From contig NZ_BCNF01000055.1 in the NCBI RefSeq assembly GCF_001485495.1, forward strand, positions 1-44,524: DNA of 44,524 nucleotides, given 5' to 3'. How positions within the stretch are numbered: position 1 is the stretch's first letter; each line of letters begins with the position of its first letter. The notes below the pieces were generated by a model. It was given only the letters and a program-made list of their open reading frames with translations. It did no database searches and was not told the DNA's origin. This DNA comes from Gordonia desulfuricans NBRC 100010. GTDB lineage: Bacteria; Actinomycetota; Actinomycetes; Mycobacteriales; Mycobacteriaceae. The position numbers and the translations under genes are program-made. This document shows positions 1 through 9,350 of this stretch, piece by piece.

Positions 1-12
1 TGGGCTGCGGAG

Positions 13-109
13 TTTTCGACTCGGGTCCTCGCTCCGCTCGGTCCCGGCTCAATCATCGTAGGATGCTCGGCTCAATCTGCTACTCGCCGTTGGTGGTTGA
101 GCCGACGAG
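13..109. repeat. Dispersed intergenic repeat, copy 1 (left edge)
   Basis: This stretch downstream of fadD17 is not coding. It starts with TTTTCGACTCGG, passes through GCTCCGCTCGG and GGCTCAATCATC, has a second GGCTCAAT at 69-76, and ends with TGGTGGTTGAGCCGACGAG (91-109), which is roughly the reverse complement of the GGCTCAA part. The last 16 bp of the core (90-105) are identical to 44509-44524 at the right edge of the window, and related sequence occurs at 33031-33154. It looks like a repeated intergenic element able to fold into an imperfect hairpin; its role is unknown. Confidence 0.6.
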
Positions 110-124
110 GAGTACGGTCTGGGT

Positions 125-1657
125 TCAATCGACAGGGGGCGCAGGCGGAGCGAACGTGTGGCCCGACCGCACCCAGGTCGGCGGCTGATCGGCTTGGCGG
201 AGATGTCGTTTGACCGTCTTGAACGTCGCGGTCTCCGGTAGCGCGTCGACGATGCGCACCCGATGTGGCCACTGCTTGGGGCCCAGATCCGACTGGGACT
301 CCAGGAATCGGGTCAACGACGACGGGTCGAGGGTCCCGTCGATCACCAGCGCCGCCTCGATCTCGTCCCCGATCTCCACCGGTACCCCGAAGACCGCTGC
401 CTGACGTATCTTCGGATGACGCAGCAGGATTCGCTCGATCGGGCCGGTGCCGAGGTTCTCGCCGTCGACGCGCAGCCAGTCGCCCAGACGGCCGGCGAAA
501 TGAATGTAGCCGGCGTCGTCGACCCAACCGAGATCACCGGTGTGGTAGATACCGCCGCGCATCCGCTCGGCGGTGGCCACCGGATCGTTGTGGTAGCCGC
601 TGAACAGTCCCGGACCCGCGGCATTGACGATCTCACCGATCTCTCCGGTGGGCACCGGAACCCCGGTCTCCGGGTCGACGATGGCCGTGGGTGTGCGCAG
701 CGGACCCAGCGCGTCCACCGGGGTGTCCGGGGTTCGGGTGATCGCGACACCGCCCTCGGTGGAACCGAATCCGTCGATCACCCGACAACCGAAGCGGCGG
801 GCGAATCGTTCCCGATCGGCGGCCGGGGCCTCGTTGCCGTAGACGATCCGCAGCCTAGTGTCGGCGTCGTCGGGCTGCTCGTCGGTGGCCAGCACATAGT
901 TGAGCGGTTTGCCGACGTAGTTGGCATATGTCACGCCGTACCGTTTGACATCGGCGACGAAGCCACGAGCGGAGAACCTGCGGCGCAACGCGATCGACGC
1001 CCCGCCGGCCAACGCCACCGACCACCCGGCGATCATCGCGTTGGAGTGGAACATCGGCATCGACAGGTAGACGACGTCGTCGGCACCGATCGAGAACCGC
1101 TCGGCCAGCATGGTTCCCGCCGCCGCGAAGGTGCGTTGGGTGCATCGCACCGCCTTCGGATCGCCGGTGGTACCGGAGGTGAAGATCAGCATCAGGAGAT
1201 CGTCGGCGTCGGGGGAGTGCTCGGGAGCGACCGCCGAACCCGCGGACCACTGTGCCGCGTCGGCCACGTCGACCACCGGCACCCCCACATCGACCCCGTC
1301 GAGAAGGCCCGCGGTATCGGAATCCACCAGCACCAGCTGGCATTCGGACCGAGCGATGTCGGCGGCGAGTGCCGCGCCCCGTCGGGTGGTGTTGAGCCCG
1401 ACCACCACCAGGCCGCCCATCGACGCCGCCGCGACCAGGACACTGAACTCCACCACGTTGTCGAGCAACACCCCGACATGTGGTGGACGTGTGGGGTCCA
1501 GGCGATCACGCAGCGCCGCACCGCGCACCCGCGACAACCGGAGATGCTCGGCCCACGAGACGAATCCGTGCTCACCCATCACCCCGCGGTCATCGACCTC
1601 GGCGAGGGCGTCGAGCAGAGAACCGATCGTCGCATCGGACACCGCCGGTGTGGTCAT
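125..1657 (-). CDS. fadD17: Steroid side-chain acyl-CoA ligase FadD17
   Basis: ATP-dependent ligase that forms the CoA thioester of a steroid carboxylate through an acyl-adenylate. M. tuberculosis FadD17 acts on cholesterol-derived acids with a shortened (C5) side chain. The 510-residue protein has the adenylate-forming signature FTSGTTGDPK near residues 159-168, a GFGSTEGG motif near 297, the YHTGDLGW hinge region and a C-terminal catalytic lysine in ATFKTVK. The ATG at 1655-1657 has a GAGGTG ribosome site just upstream and lies 9 bp after the fadE27 stop, so it is the last gene of the fadE26-fadE27-fadD17 operon. The same order occurs beside mce4 in M. tuberculosis (Rv3504-Rv3506), which supports the ortholog call. 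The exact side-chain length used here is inferred from that ortholog. Confidence 0.88.
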   Translation of the reverse strand: MTTPAVSDATIGSLLDALAEVDDRGVMGEHGFVSWAEHLRLSRVRGAALRDRLDPTRPPHVGVLLDNVVEFSVLVAAASMGGLVVVGLNTTRRGAALAADIARSECQLVLVDSDTAGLLDGVDVGVPVVDVADAAQWSAGSAVAPEHSPDADDLLMLIFTSGTTGDPKAVRCTQRTFAAAGTMLAERFSIGADDVVYLSMPMFHSNAMIAGWSVALAGGASIALRRRFSARGFVADVKRYGVTYANYVGKPLNYVLATDEQPDDADTRLRIVYGNEAPAADRERFARRFGCRVIDGFGSTEGGVAITRTPDTPVDALGPLRTPTAIVDPETGVPVPTGEIGEIVNAAGPGLFSGYHNDPVATAERMRGGIYHTGDLGWVDDAGYIHFAGRLGDWLRVDGENLGTGPIERILLRHPKIRQAAVFGVPVEIGDEIEAALVIDGTLDPSSLTRFLESQSDLGPKQWPHRVRIVDALPETATFKTVKRHLRQADQPPTWVRSGHTFAPPAPPVD

Positions 1658-1666
1658 CGGGACACC

Positions 1667-2800
1667 TCAGGCGGGAGTGGCGGCCAGTGCGGAACCGATG
1701 TGGGCCAATGTGACCGGCGCCGAACCCAGCGTGAACTCGTTCTGCTTGGCGCGGAGGAAGTATCGGTGCACCGGATGGGTGGTGTCGAGTCCGACGCCGC
1801 CATGCACGTGAACAGCGGTGTGCGCCACCCGATGGCCGGCCTCACACGCCCAGAACTTGGCGGTCTGGACAGCGACCCGCAGATCCGGGGCACCGCCGTC
1901 CTCGCCGTCGCCGAGCGCGAATCGCCAAGCGGCCTGGGTGGTGGTCAGCGACAACCCCTGCGCGTCGATGTAGCCGTCGGCAAGCCGTTGGGCCACCGCC
2001 TGAAACGATCCGATGGCCCGGCCGAACTGTTCGCGTTCGGCGGCATAGGCCGCGGTCAGCTCCAGTGCCCGCGTGACGGTCCCGCTCTGATCGGCGCACA
2101 CGGCCAGCGTCATCCGGTCGGCGAGTTCGGCCACGGTGGCGGCCCCGCCGGCGAGGATGTCGTCGGCACCGACCGCCACGTCGTCGAACTCGACGATCGA
2201 GACCGGGGTCCGGCCGGTGGTCAGGGTGGGGACCACCGTGACCCCGGGGGTGCCGGCGGGGACGAACACGACATGAACCCCGGCGTCATCGACCGCGTTC
2301 ACCAGGAATGCGCCGGCGACGTCGGCATATCCGACGTTGACCTTGGCCCCGGAGAGCCGCACGCCGTGGTCGGTGTGGACCAGCCGTGCCTGCGGGATCA
2401 GCGGATCGGTGCCCAGGTCCTCCTCGAGTGCCACGGTCAGCAACAGCGTCCCCGATGCCGCGGCCGCCGGGACCGAGGAACGCAACGCCGGTGAACCGTG
2501 TGCGGCGATCACCGGTGCCGCCGCCACGGCGTGGGCCCCGAACGGAACCCGGGCCAGCCGACGGCCCAATTGCTCGGCGACGGTGACCGATTCGACCATG
2601 CCCAGGCCCAGCCCGTCGGAGGTCTCCGGGATCTCCACGCCGAGTAGCCCGGCCACGGCCAGTTCACGCCACAGGGCGTCGTCGACCGGGGCGTCGGCGG
2701 CCTCGAGTTGCTCGGTGTGCTCGTCGGTGCAGATCTTCTCGGCGATGTCGCGGGTCAGGTCCCGCAGCGCTACGGCCTCGTCGGAAAGCGTGAAATCCAT
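1667..2800 (-). CDS. fadE27: Acyl-CoA dehydrogenase subunit FadE27 (ChsE5)
   Basis: The 377-residue protein has the acyl-CoA dehydrogenase fold: a helical N-terminal domain (about 1-110), a beta domain (about 120-215) and a C-terminal helical domain with the FAD-contact segment EREQFGRAIGSFQAV and the HGGVGLD loop. In M. tuberculosis FadE26 and FadE27 form an alpha2beta2 heterotetramer (ChsE4-ChsE5) that introduces the alpha,beta double bond into cholesterol side-chain CoA esters; this partner is the one without the catalytic base. The gene lies 33 bp downstream of fadE26 on the same strand, which fits co-expression of the two subunits. The start is the ATG at 2798-2800. Confidence is high because of the fadE26/fadE27/fadD17 order. 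Confidence 0.88.
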   Translation of the reverse strand: MDFTLSDEAVALRDLTRDIAEKICTDEHTEQLEAADAPVDDALWRELAVAGLLGVEIPETSDGLGLGMVESVTVAEQLGRRLARVPFGAHAVAAAPVIAAHGSPALRSSVPAAAASGTLLLTVALEEDLGTDPLIPQARLVHTDHGVRLSGAKVNVGYADVAGAFLVNAVDDAGVHVVFVPAGTPGVTVVPTLTTGRTPVSIVEFDDVAVGADDILAGGAATVAELADRMTLAVCADQSGTVTRALELTAAYAAEREQFGRAIGSFQAVAQRLADGYIDAQGLSLTTTQAAWRFALGDGEDGGAPDLRVAVQTAKFWACEAGHRVAHTAVHVHGGVGLDTTHPVHRYFLRAKQNEFTLGSAPVTLAHIGSALAATPA

Positions 2801-2833
2801 GATGACTCTTTCGGATTCGAGATGATGTCGGGA

Positions 2834-4051
<1,218 letters not shown>

Positions 4052-4147
4052 CGTGGGCTCCGTGATCGTCGCCGAGAGGTATGTCGGATCGGCGGGCCGG
4101 GGCGCGTCCCGTTCCGGCTGGGATCCGCGCCGATACTCGCCAATATC

Positions 4148-4161
4148 TGAAACACGTTCTA
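4148..4161. promoter_or_regulatory. KstR-type operator 1 (fadE26/fdxD divergent promoter)
   Basis: The sequence TGAAACACGTTCTA fits the KstR consensus TnnAACnnGTTnnA, with AAC and GTT half-sites two bases apart. It sits between divergent fadE26 and fdxD, where a TetR-family KstR repressor would control both. The match is seen directly; binding is inferred from the known mycobacterial and rhodococcal regulon. Confidence 0.85.
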
Positions 4162-4215
4162 ACCTGTTTGACGTAGCCCGTCAACCAGCGGGGGGAATGA
4201 GAGGGAGTGGCTGCC

Positions 4216-4407
4216 ATGCGAATCAAGGCTGATTTCGAGTTGTGCGAGTCCAACGCGATCTGCGTCGGGATGGCGCCGGACGTCTTCGATCTCGACGACG
4301 ACGATTACCTGGTGATTCTTCAGGAAGAAGTTCCTGCCGACCGGGTCGAGGAGCTGCGCCAGGTGGTCGCCAGCTGCCCGAAGTCGGCGTTGTCGCTCGA
4401 GGAGTGA
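4216..4407 (+). CDS. fdxD: [3Fe-4S] ferredoxin FdxD
   Basis: Small acidic ferredoxin of 63 residues. Three cysteines remain for cluster binding: a CX5C pair (C-ESNAI-C) near the N terminus and a C-terminal Cys-Pro, the pattern of single [3Fe-4S] ferredoxins that feed actinobacterial P450s and oxygenases. The start is placed at the ATG at 4216 because GAGGGAG (4201-4207) stands 8 bp before it and the product then matches the length of M. tuberculosis FdxD (Rv3503c). An in-frame GTG at 4207 would add three residues but lies inside that ribosome site. It is encoded between the fadE26 operon and hsd4A exactly as beside M. tuberculosis mce4, implying electron transfer in steroid catabolism; the redox partner is not known from the sequence. 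Confidence 0.88.
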   Translation: MRIKADFELCESNAICVGMAPDVFDLDDDDYLVILQEEVPADRVEELRQVVASCPKSALSLEE

Positions 4408-4455
4408 GTTTCTGACGAATCGGCCACGGCTTGACGCCGCAACCGGCTAACGTGT

Positions 4456-4469
4456 TAGAACAAGTTCTA
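4456..4469. promoter_or_regulatory. KstR-type operator 2 (hsd4A-mce4 operon)
   Basis: TAGAACAAGTTCTA is a near-perfect palindrome matching TnnAACnnGTTnnA. It ends 38 bp before the hsd4A start and after the fdxD stop, so it probably controls the long hsd4A-yrbE4-mce4 transcript. Binding by KstR is inferred from the motif and context. Confidence 0.88.
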
Positions 4470-4507
4470 GTTTTTCGTTCAGGCCGGTTCTCGGATAGGG
4501 GTTTGCA

Positions 4508-5398
4508 GTGGCTGGATCGTTGGAGGGGCGCGTCGCGGTGGTCACCGGGGCGGGTGCGGGACTCGGCCGGGCGGAGGCGCTCGGCCTGGCCGCCGACGGG
4601 GCGGCGGTCATCGTCAACGACCTCGCGTCCGCACTCGAGCACAGTGACGTCGTCGACACCATCCGGGCGGCCGGTGGGACCGCCGTACCGGTGGTCGGCG
4701 ACATCTCCGACGCCGCCACCGCAACCGAGATCGTGCGCACCGCGACCGACGACCTCGGCGGCCTGCACATCGTGATGAACAACGCCGGGATCACCCGCGA
4801 CAAGATGTTGTTCAACCTCACCGACGACGACTGGGACCTGGTCATCCGGGTACACCTGCGGGGCCACTTCCTGCTCACCCGCAACGCCGCCGCGTACTGG
4901 CGGGCGGAGTCCAAGGCGGCCGGCGCGCCGGTCTATGGCCGGATCATCAACACCTCGTCGGAGGCGGGTCTGCTGGGCCCCGAGGGGCAGGCCAACTACG
5001 GTGCCGCGAAGGCCGGTATCACGGCGCTGACGCTGTCGGCATCGCGGGTCCTCGGTCGATATGGGGTGCGCGCCAACGCGATCTGTCCGCGCGCCCGGAC
5101 CGGGATGACCGCGGGCGTGTTCGGCGAGGCCCCGACCGACGGCATCGACCCGCTGTCCCCGGAGCACGTCGTGCGACTCGTGACCTATCTGGCCGGTCCG
5201 GATTCGGAATCGGTCAGCGGGCAGGTGTTCGTCGTGTACGGTCCCCGAGTCATGGTGATGCGTGCACCGACAGTCGACGAGGTCTTCACCGCGGACGGCG
5301 ATGCGTGGGATTCGGGGGACCTCGCAAAGGTCCTGAGCAGTCATTTCGCCGACCGTGATCCGAGGCGGACCTTCTCCGCGAGCGACCTGATCGGTTGA
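4508..5398 (+). CDS. hsd4A: 17-beta-hydroxysteroid / beta-hydroxyacyl-CoA dehydrogenase Hsd4A
   Basis: NAD(P)-dependent short-chain dehydrogenase of 296 residues. The cofactor motif TGAGAGLG lies at about 13-20, Asp38 follows beta-2 (a sign of NAD preference), NNAG is at about 91-94, and the catalytic residues are Ser150/151, Tyr164 and Lys168 (YGAAK). The SDR part resembles the dehydrogenase domain of peroxisomal multifunctional enzyme type 2. The mycobacterial ortholog oxidises 17-beta-hydroxysteroids and also acts as a beta-hydroxyacyl-CoA dehydrogenase in sterol side-chain removal. The GTG start at 4508 has TAGGGG about 8 bp upstream and a KstR operator in front. It heads the operon that continues into yrbE4A. 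Confidence 0.87.
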   Translation: MAGSLEGRVAVVTGAGAGLGRAEALGLAADGAAVIVNDLASALEHSDVVDTIRAAGGTAVPVVGDISDAATATEIVRTATDDLGGLHIVMNNAGITRDKMLFNLTDDDWDLVIRVHLRGHFLLTRNAAAYWRAESKAAGAPVYGRIINTSSEAGLLGPEGQANYGAAKAGITALTLSASRVLGRYGVRANAICPRARTGMTAGVFGEAPTDGIDPLSPEHVVRLVTYLAGPDSESVSGQVFVVYGPRVMVMRAPTVDEVFTADGDAWDSGDLAKVLSSHFADRDPRRTFSASDLIG

Positions 5399-5493
5399 GT
5401 CACAGACCGAGCCGGGGGGAGTGGGTCAACTGACCTACTATGGTGCGGTCGAGTGTTTACGTTGCGCATGACATCCGAGGGATGAGGAGTGCT

Positions 5494-6258
5494 GTGCTGA
5501 ACAGGCTGGCGGGGCCCCTCGACGGGGTGGGCGATTTCGTCGCGCTCGGCGTCGATTCGGCTCGAGAGCTCTTCCGGCGACCATTTCAGTGGCGCGAGAC
5601 TGTCGAACAGTCCTGGGCGATCGCCCGGGTGTCGATGGTGCCGACCCTGCTGGTCGCCATTCCGTTCACGGTCCTGGTGAGTTTCACGTTGAACATCCTG
5701 TTGCGTGAGATCGGCGCCCAGGATCTGTCCGGGGCCGGTGCCGCACTGGGCACGATCACCCAGATCGGGCCCATCGTCACCGTGCTCATCGTCGCCGGTG
5801 CGGGTGCCACCGCGATCTGCGCCGACCTCGGCGCCCGAACCATCCGTGAGGAGATCGACGCGATGAAGGTGCTCGGTATCAATCCGATCCACCGGCTCGT
5901 CGTGCCGCGCATCATCGCCTCCACCGGGGTGGCGCTGCTGCTCAACAGCCTGGTCTGCACCATCGGCATCGGCGGCGGCTTCGTCTTCTCGGTCTACCTG
6001 CAGGACGTCAACCCGGGCGCCTTCATCGCCAACCTGACGCTGCTCACCGGCTTCGGCGAACTGATGATCTCGATGGTCAAGGCAGCCCTGTTCGGACTGT
6101 TCGCCGGCATGGTCGGCTGCTACCAGGGCCTCAACGTCAAAGGCGGCGCCAAGGGCGTCGGCGACGCGGTCAACGAGACGGTGGTCTACTCCTTCATGGC
6201 ACTGTTCGTGGTCAACGTCGTGGTGACCGCGGTCGGTCTGAAGGCGACGGCGGGCTGA
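5494..6258 (+). CDS. yrbE4A: Mce4 permease subunit YrbE4A
   Basis: MlaE/YrbE-family integral membrane protein, one of the two permease subunits of the Mce4 cholesterol importer. It has five or six hydrophobic helices and the conserved cytoplasmic loop GARTIREEIDAMKVLGI, which in this family contacts the ATPase. The GTG at 5494 is chosen because GAGGAG stands about 5 bp upstream and it gives 254 residues, the length of the M. tuberculosis protein; the in-frame ATGs at 5440 and 5482 add a non-hydrophobic leader of unlike sequence. The gap after hsd4A (5399-5493) contains the small palindrome GGTCAACTGACC (5424-5435) followed by a TACTAT hexamer, a possible internal promoter. The MceG ATPase is not in the window. 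Confidence 0.9.
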   Translation: MLNRLAGPLDGVGDFVALGVDSARELFRRPFQWRETVEQSWAIARVSMVPTLLVAIPFTVLVSFTLNILLREIGAQDLSGAGAALGTITQIGPIVTVLIVAGAGATAICADLGARTIREEIDAMKVLGINPIHRLVVPRIIASTGVALLLNSLVCTIGIGGGFVFSVYLQDVNPGAFIANLTLLTGFGELMISMVKAALFGLFAGMVGCYQGLNVKGGAKGVGDAVNETVVYSFMALFVVNVVVTAVGLKATAG

Positions 6259-6259
6259 C

Positions 6260-7111
6260 ATGGTACTTCCGTTCACCACCCGCCTGCGTACGGCACGGGT
6301 CGCGGTCAAGCGTGCCGGCGAGGACTGGAACCAGATCGGCGACCAGGCACTGTTCTACTGGGACAGCATCGCCGCCATCCCCCGCGCCCTGCGTCTCTAC
6401 AAGAAGGAGACGCTGCGCCTGATCGCCGAGATCTCCATGGGCACCGGCGCACTCGCCATGATCGGCGGCACCGTCGTCGTGGTCGGCTTCCTGACCCTGT
6501 TCACCGGCGGCACCATCGCCGTGCAGGGCTACAGCTCGCTGGCCAACATCGGCGTCGAGGCGCTGACCGGCTTCTTCTCCGCCTTCATCAACGTGCGCAT
6601 CGCCGTGCCGGTGATCTCCGGTATCGCCCTGGCCGCCACCATCGGCGCCGGTGCGACGGCACAGCTGGGTGCCATGCGGGTCAGCGAGGAGATCGACGCC
6701 CTCGAGACCATGGCCATCTCGTCCATCCCGTACCTCGTGAGCACCCGGATCGTGGCCGGCATGATCGCGATCATCCCGCTGTACTCGCTGGCCTCGCTCG
6801 CATCCTTCCTGGCGAGCCGGTTCGCGACGGTCGTCCTCTACGGCCAGTCACCGGGCGTCTACGACCACTACTTCGACACCTTCCTGATCCCGTCGGACAT
6901 CCTGTGGTCGTTCGTGCAGGCCATCTGCATGGCCATCGCGGTGATGCTGATCCACACCTACTACGGCTACAACGCCACCGGTGGTCCCGTCGGCGTGGGC
7001 GTCGCGGTCGGCAACGCCGTGCGCGCCTCGCTGGTCGTGGTCGTGGTGATCACCCTGCTCACCTCCCTCGCCATCTACGGCGCCGACGGCAAATTCAACC
7101 TGGCGGGCTGA
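6260..7111 (+). CDS. yrbE4B: Mce4 permease subunit YrbE4B
   Basis: Second MlaE/YrbE-type permease of the Mce4 system, 283 residues. A cytoplasmic N-terminal region of about 45 residues is followed by multiple membrane helices and the conserved loop MRVSEEIDALETMAI. It pairs with YrbE4A in the inner membrane to form the channel through which Mce-bound sterols are taken up using ATP. The ATG at 6260 lies 1 bp after the yrbE4A stop, and mce4A begins 3 bp after this gene ends, so translation is probably coupled. Confidence 0.92.
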   Translation: MVLPFTTRLRTARVAVKRAGEDWNQIGDQALFYWDSIAAIPRALRLYKKETLRLIAEISMGTGALAMIGGTVVVVGFLTLFTGGTIAVQGYSSLANIGVEALTGFFSAFINVRIAVPVISGIALAATIGAGATAQLGAMRVSEEIDALETMAISSIPYLVSTRIVAGMIAIIPLYSLASLASFLASRFATVVLYGQSPGVYDHYFDTFLIPSDILWSFVQAICMAIAVMLIHTYYGYNATGGPVGVGVAVGNAVRASLVVVVVITLLTSLAIYGADGKFNLAG

Positions 7112-7114
7112 GCG

Positions 7115-8296
7115 ATGAGCAGACGACAAGAACGCAGTGTCGGGGTCCGACGACTCGCCGCGGTCATCATGGTGGGAGTGCTCGTCGCCCTGGTCGTGGG
7201 CGCATCCGCACAGTTCCTCGGGTGGTTCGCCTCCACCGAGCGGGTCACCCTGCAGGCCCCGCGCGCCGGCCTGGTGATGAGTCCCGACGCCAAGGTGCGT
7301 CTACGTGGTGTCCAGGTGGGCAAGGTCGCCTCGATCACCGAGAACGGTGAGCAGGCCGTCCTCGAACTCGACATCGACTCCGGTCAGATGTCGCAGATCC
7401 CCGGCAACGTGACCGCCCAGATCAAGTCCAACACCGTGTTCGGCGCGAAGTCGGTGTACTTCGAGGTGCCCGACAACAAACCGTCCGGCACCCTGCAACC
7501 GGGACAGGTGATCGGCGCCGAGCACGTCGTCGTCGAACTCAACACCGTCTACCAGCAACTCGTGTCGGTTCTCGCGACGCTGCAGCCGGAGAAGCTCAAC
7601 GCCACCGTCGGCGCGCTCACCACCGCCCTCGACGGCCGCGGCGAACAGCTCGGCCGGTCGCTGGAGGACCTGCACGAACTGCTCGGCAAGACCAACCCGC
7701 ATCTGCCCGAGCTCAACGAGCTGATCCGGCAGACCGCGGCCACCACCGACGTCTACGGCGACGTGGTGGACGACCTGATGCGGACAGTCGACAACGCGGT
7801 CTACACCGGCAACACGCTGCGGGCCAACGCCTCGAACTTCGCGTCCCTGCTGCTGAACGTGACCTCGATGGCCGACACCATCAACAACGATGTGGTCGCG
7901 CCGTCGAAGAAGGACCTGATGGCCACGCTCACCCAGTTCGACCCGGTGTCGCAGCTGCTCGGCTATCAGGCCCCCGGCATCGCCTGCTTCCTGCGCACCT
8001 CCGCGGTGGCCTCCGACATCGCCAAGCCCTACATGGGCGGGCGCAACGGGACGCTGCTGCTGTACGCGGGTCTGCTGCCCGGCAAGGAGCCCTACACCTA
8101 TCCGCAGAGCCTGCCGCGGGTCAACGCCGACGGTCCGCCGACGTGTGCGGGCGGTCTGAGCGATCCGACCACCACCGCGCACTCGGACTTCTACGTCACC
8201 GACAACGCACCGACGCCCTATCAGCCGCGCACGACACCGAAATTCGATCGGACGAAGCTGTTCCAACTCCTGTTCGGGGAGCCGAAACTTGGATAA
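7115..8296 (+). CDS. mce4A: Mce4A, substrate-carrying MCE protein
   Basis: MCE-domain protein of 393 residues, anchored by an N-terminal membrane segment (about 10-33) with the rest outside the cytoplasmic membrane. The MCE domain (about 40-115) contains the typical RGVQVGKVASI turn. The remainder is the largely helical region that in this family forms the tube for lipid transfer, then a C-terminal segment with two cysteines. Mce4 systems import cholesterol and related sterols in mycobacteria and rhodococci. It is first of six mce genes in the standard A-F order, 3 bp after yrbE4B, and overlaps mce4B by 8 bp. Confidence 0.92.
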   Translation: MSRRQERSVGVRRLAAVIMVGVLVALVVGASAQFLGWFASTERVTLQAPRAGLVMSPDAKVRLRGVQVGKVASITENGEQAVLELDIDSGQMSQIPGNVTAQIKSNTVFGAKSVYFEVPDNKPSGTLQPGQVIGAEHVVVELNTVYQQLVSVLATLQPEKLNATVGALTTALDGRGEQLGRSLEDLHELLGKTNPHLPELNELIRQTAATTDVYGDVVDDLMRTVDNAVYTGNTLRANASNFASLLLNVTSMADTINNDVVAPSKKDLMATLTQFDPVSQLLGYQAPGIACFLRTSAVASDIAKPYMGGRNGTLLLYAGLLPGKEPYTYPQSLPRVNADGPPTCAGGLSDPTTTAHSDFYVTDNAPTPYQPRTTPKFDRTKLFQLLFGEPKLG

Positions 8297-9350
8297 CCGC
8301 GCACGCGCCTTCCGCGCGACAGTGATCAAACTCGGTGCCTTCGCCGTCGTGATGGTCCTGGTGTTCATCGGCCTGGTGGTGGTGTTCAGCAACTATCGCG
8401 GCGGTGGCTCCGACGGCTACAAGGCGATCTTCACCAGTGCCTCCCAGATCAAGTCGGGCAGCAAGGTCAAGATCGCCGGCGTCGAGGTTGGTACCGTCAA
8501 GAACGTCTCGCTCACCCGCGACAACCAGGCGCTCGTCGGCTTCAGCGTCGACGACAAGTACACCTTGCCGAGTTCGGTGCGGGCCCTGATCCGCTACCAG
8601 AACCTCACCGGTGACCGCTACCTCGAACTGACCCAGGGCGCCGCCGATCCCGGCGAGACGCTGTCGGCGGGCGACACCATCCCGGAGACGCAGACCGAGC
8701 CCGCCCTCGACCTCGACAAGCTGCTCGGCGGGTTCAAGCCGCTGTTCCGCACGCTGAACCCGAACGAGGTCAACGAGTTGTCGGCGTCGCTGGTGGAGGT
8801 GTTCCAGGGCCAGGGCGGTGCGCTGAACAAACTGCTCGCCGACACGTCGTCGTTCACCAACGCGCTCGCCGACCGCGACCGGCTGATCGGTTCGGTGATC
8901 GACAACCTCAACGACCTGCTCGGCACCCTCGACGGCGACCGCAAGGGCCTCGACACCAGCCTCGACCAGATGCAGCTGCTGATCAGCGGGCTGTCGGCGC
9001 AACGCGGCACCATCGGCAACGCGATCAGCGAGACCGCCGAGACCACAGAGGGTCTGGCCGATCTGCTGGCCGACACCCGCCCGGCCCTCAAGTCGACGCT
9101 GACCAGTATCGGGGTGGCCTCGGACAACGTGGTGCAGGCAGAACCGTTCCTGCGGTCCCTGTTGCCGCGACTGCCCAACGACTACAAGATGTTGTCGAAC
9201 CTGGGCAGCTACGGGGCATGGCTGCAGATCTACTTCTGTCGAATCCGGTTGTTGCTCAGCGGACCCGACGGCAAGCAGTACTTCTTCACATCCAACGATG
9301 TGATGGGTGACAAGACCAAGGCCGGGGGGAGGTGCAGTTACCCGTCATGA
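8289..9350 (+). CDS. mce4B: Mce4B, MCE protein
   Basis: MCE protein of 353 residues with one N-terminal membrane helix (about 13-34), an MCE domain (about 43-117; AGVEVGTVKNV motif) and a helical part. The only reasonable start is the TTG at 8289, which lies inside the end of mce4A in another frame, with GGGGA upstream; this makes an 8-bp overlap that suggests translational coupling. It is one of six subunits of the Mce4 sterol shuttle across the periplasm and cell wall. Position and domain identify it as the B subunit. Confidence 0.9.
   Translation: MDNRARAFRATVIKLGAFAVVMVLVFIGLVVVFSNYRGGGSDGYKAIFTSASQIKSGSKVKIAGVEVGTVKNVSLTRDNQALVGFSVDDKYTLPSSVRALIRYQNLTGDRYLELTQGAADPGETLSAGDTIPETQTEPALDLDKLLGGFKPLFRTLNPNEVNELSASLVEVFQGQGGALNKLLADTSSFTNALADRDRLIGSVIDNLNDLLGTLDGDRKGLDTSLDQMQLLISGLSAQRGTIGNAISETAETTEGLADLLADTRPALKSTLTSIGVASDNVVQAEPFLRSLLPRLPNDYKMLSNLGSYGAWLQIYFCRIRLLLSGPDGKQYFFTSNDVMGDKTKAGGRCSYPS

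Noticed and set aside
263..2494. Plus-strand open frame of 743 codons opposite fadD17 and fadE27
   Set aside because: It is an antisense shadow: its translation is Arg/Gly/His-rich low complexity, while the minus strand encodes clear FadD and FadE motifs.
4207..4215. GTG at 4207 as the fdxD start
   Set aside because: It falls inside the GAGGGAG ribosome site that fits the ATG at 4216, and the longer form exceeds the known FdxD length.
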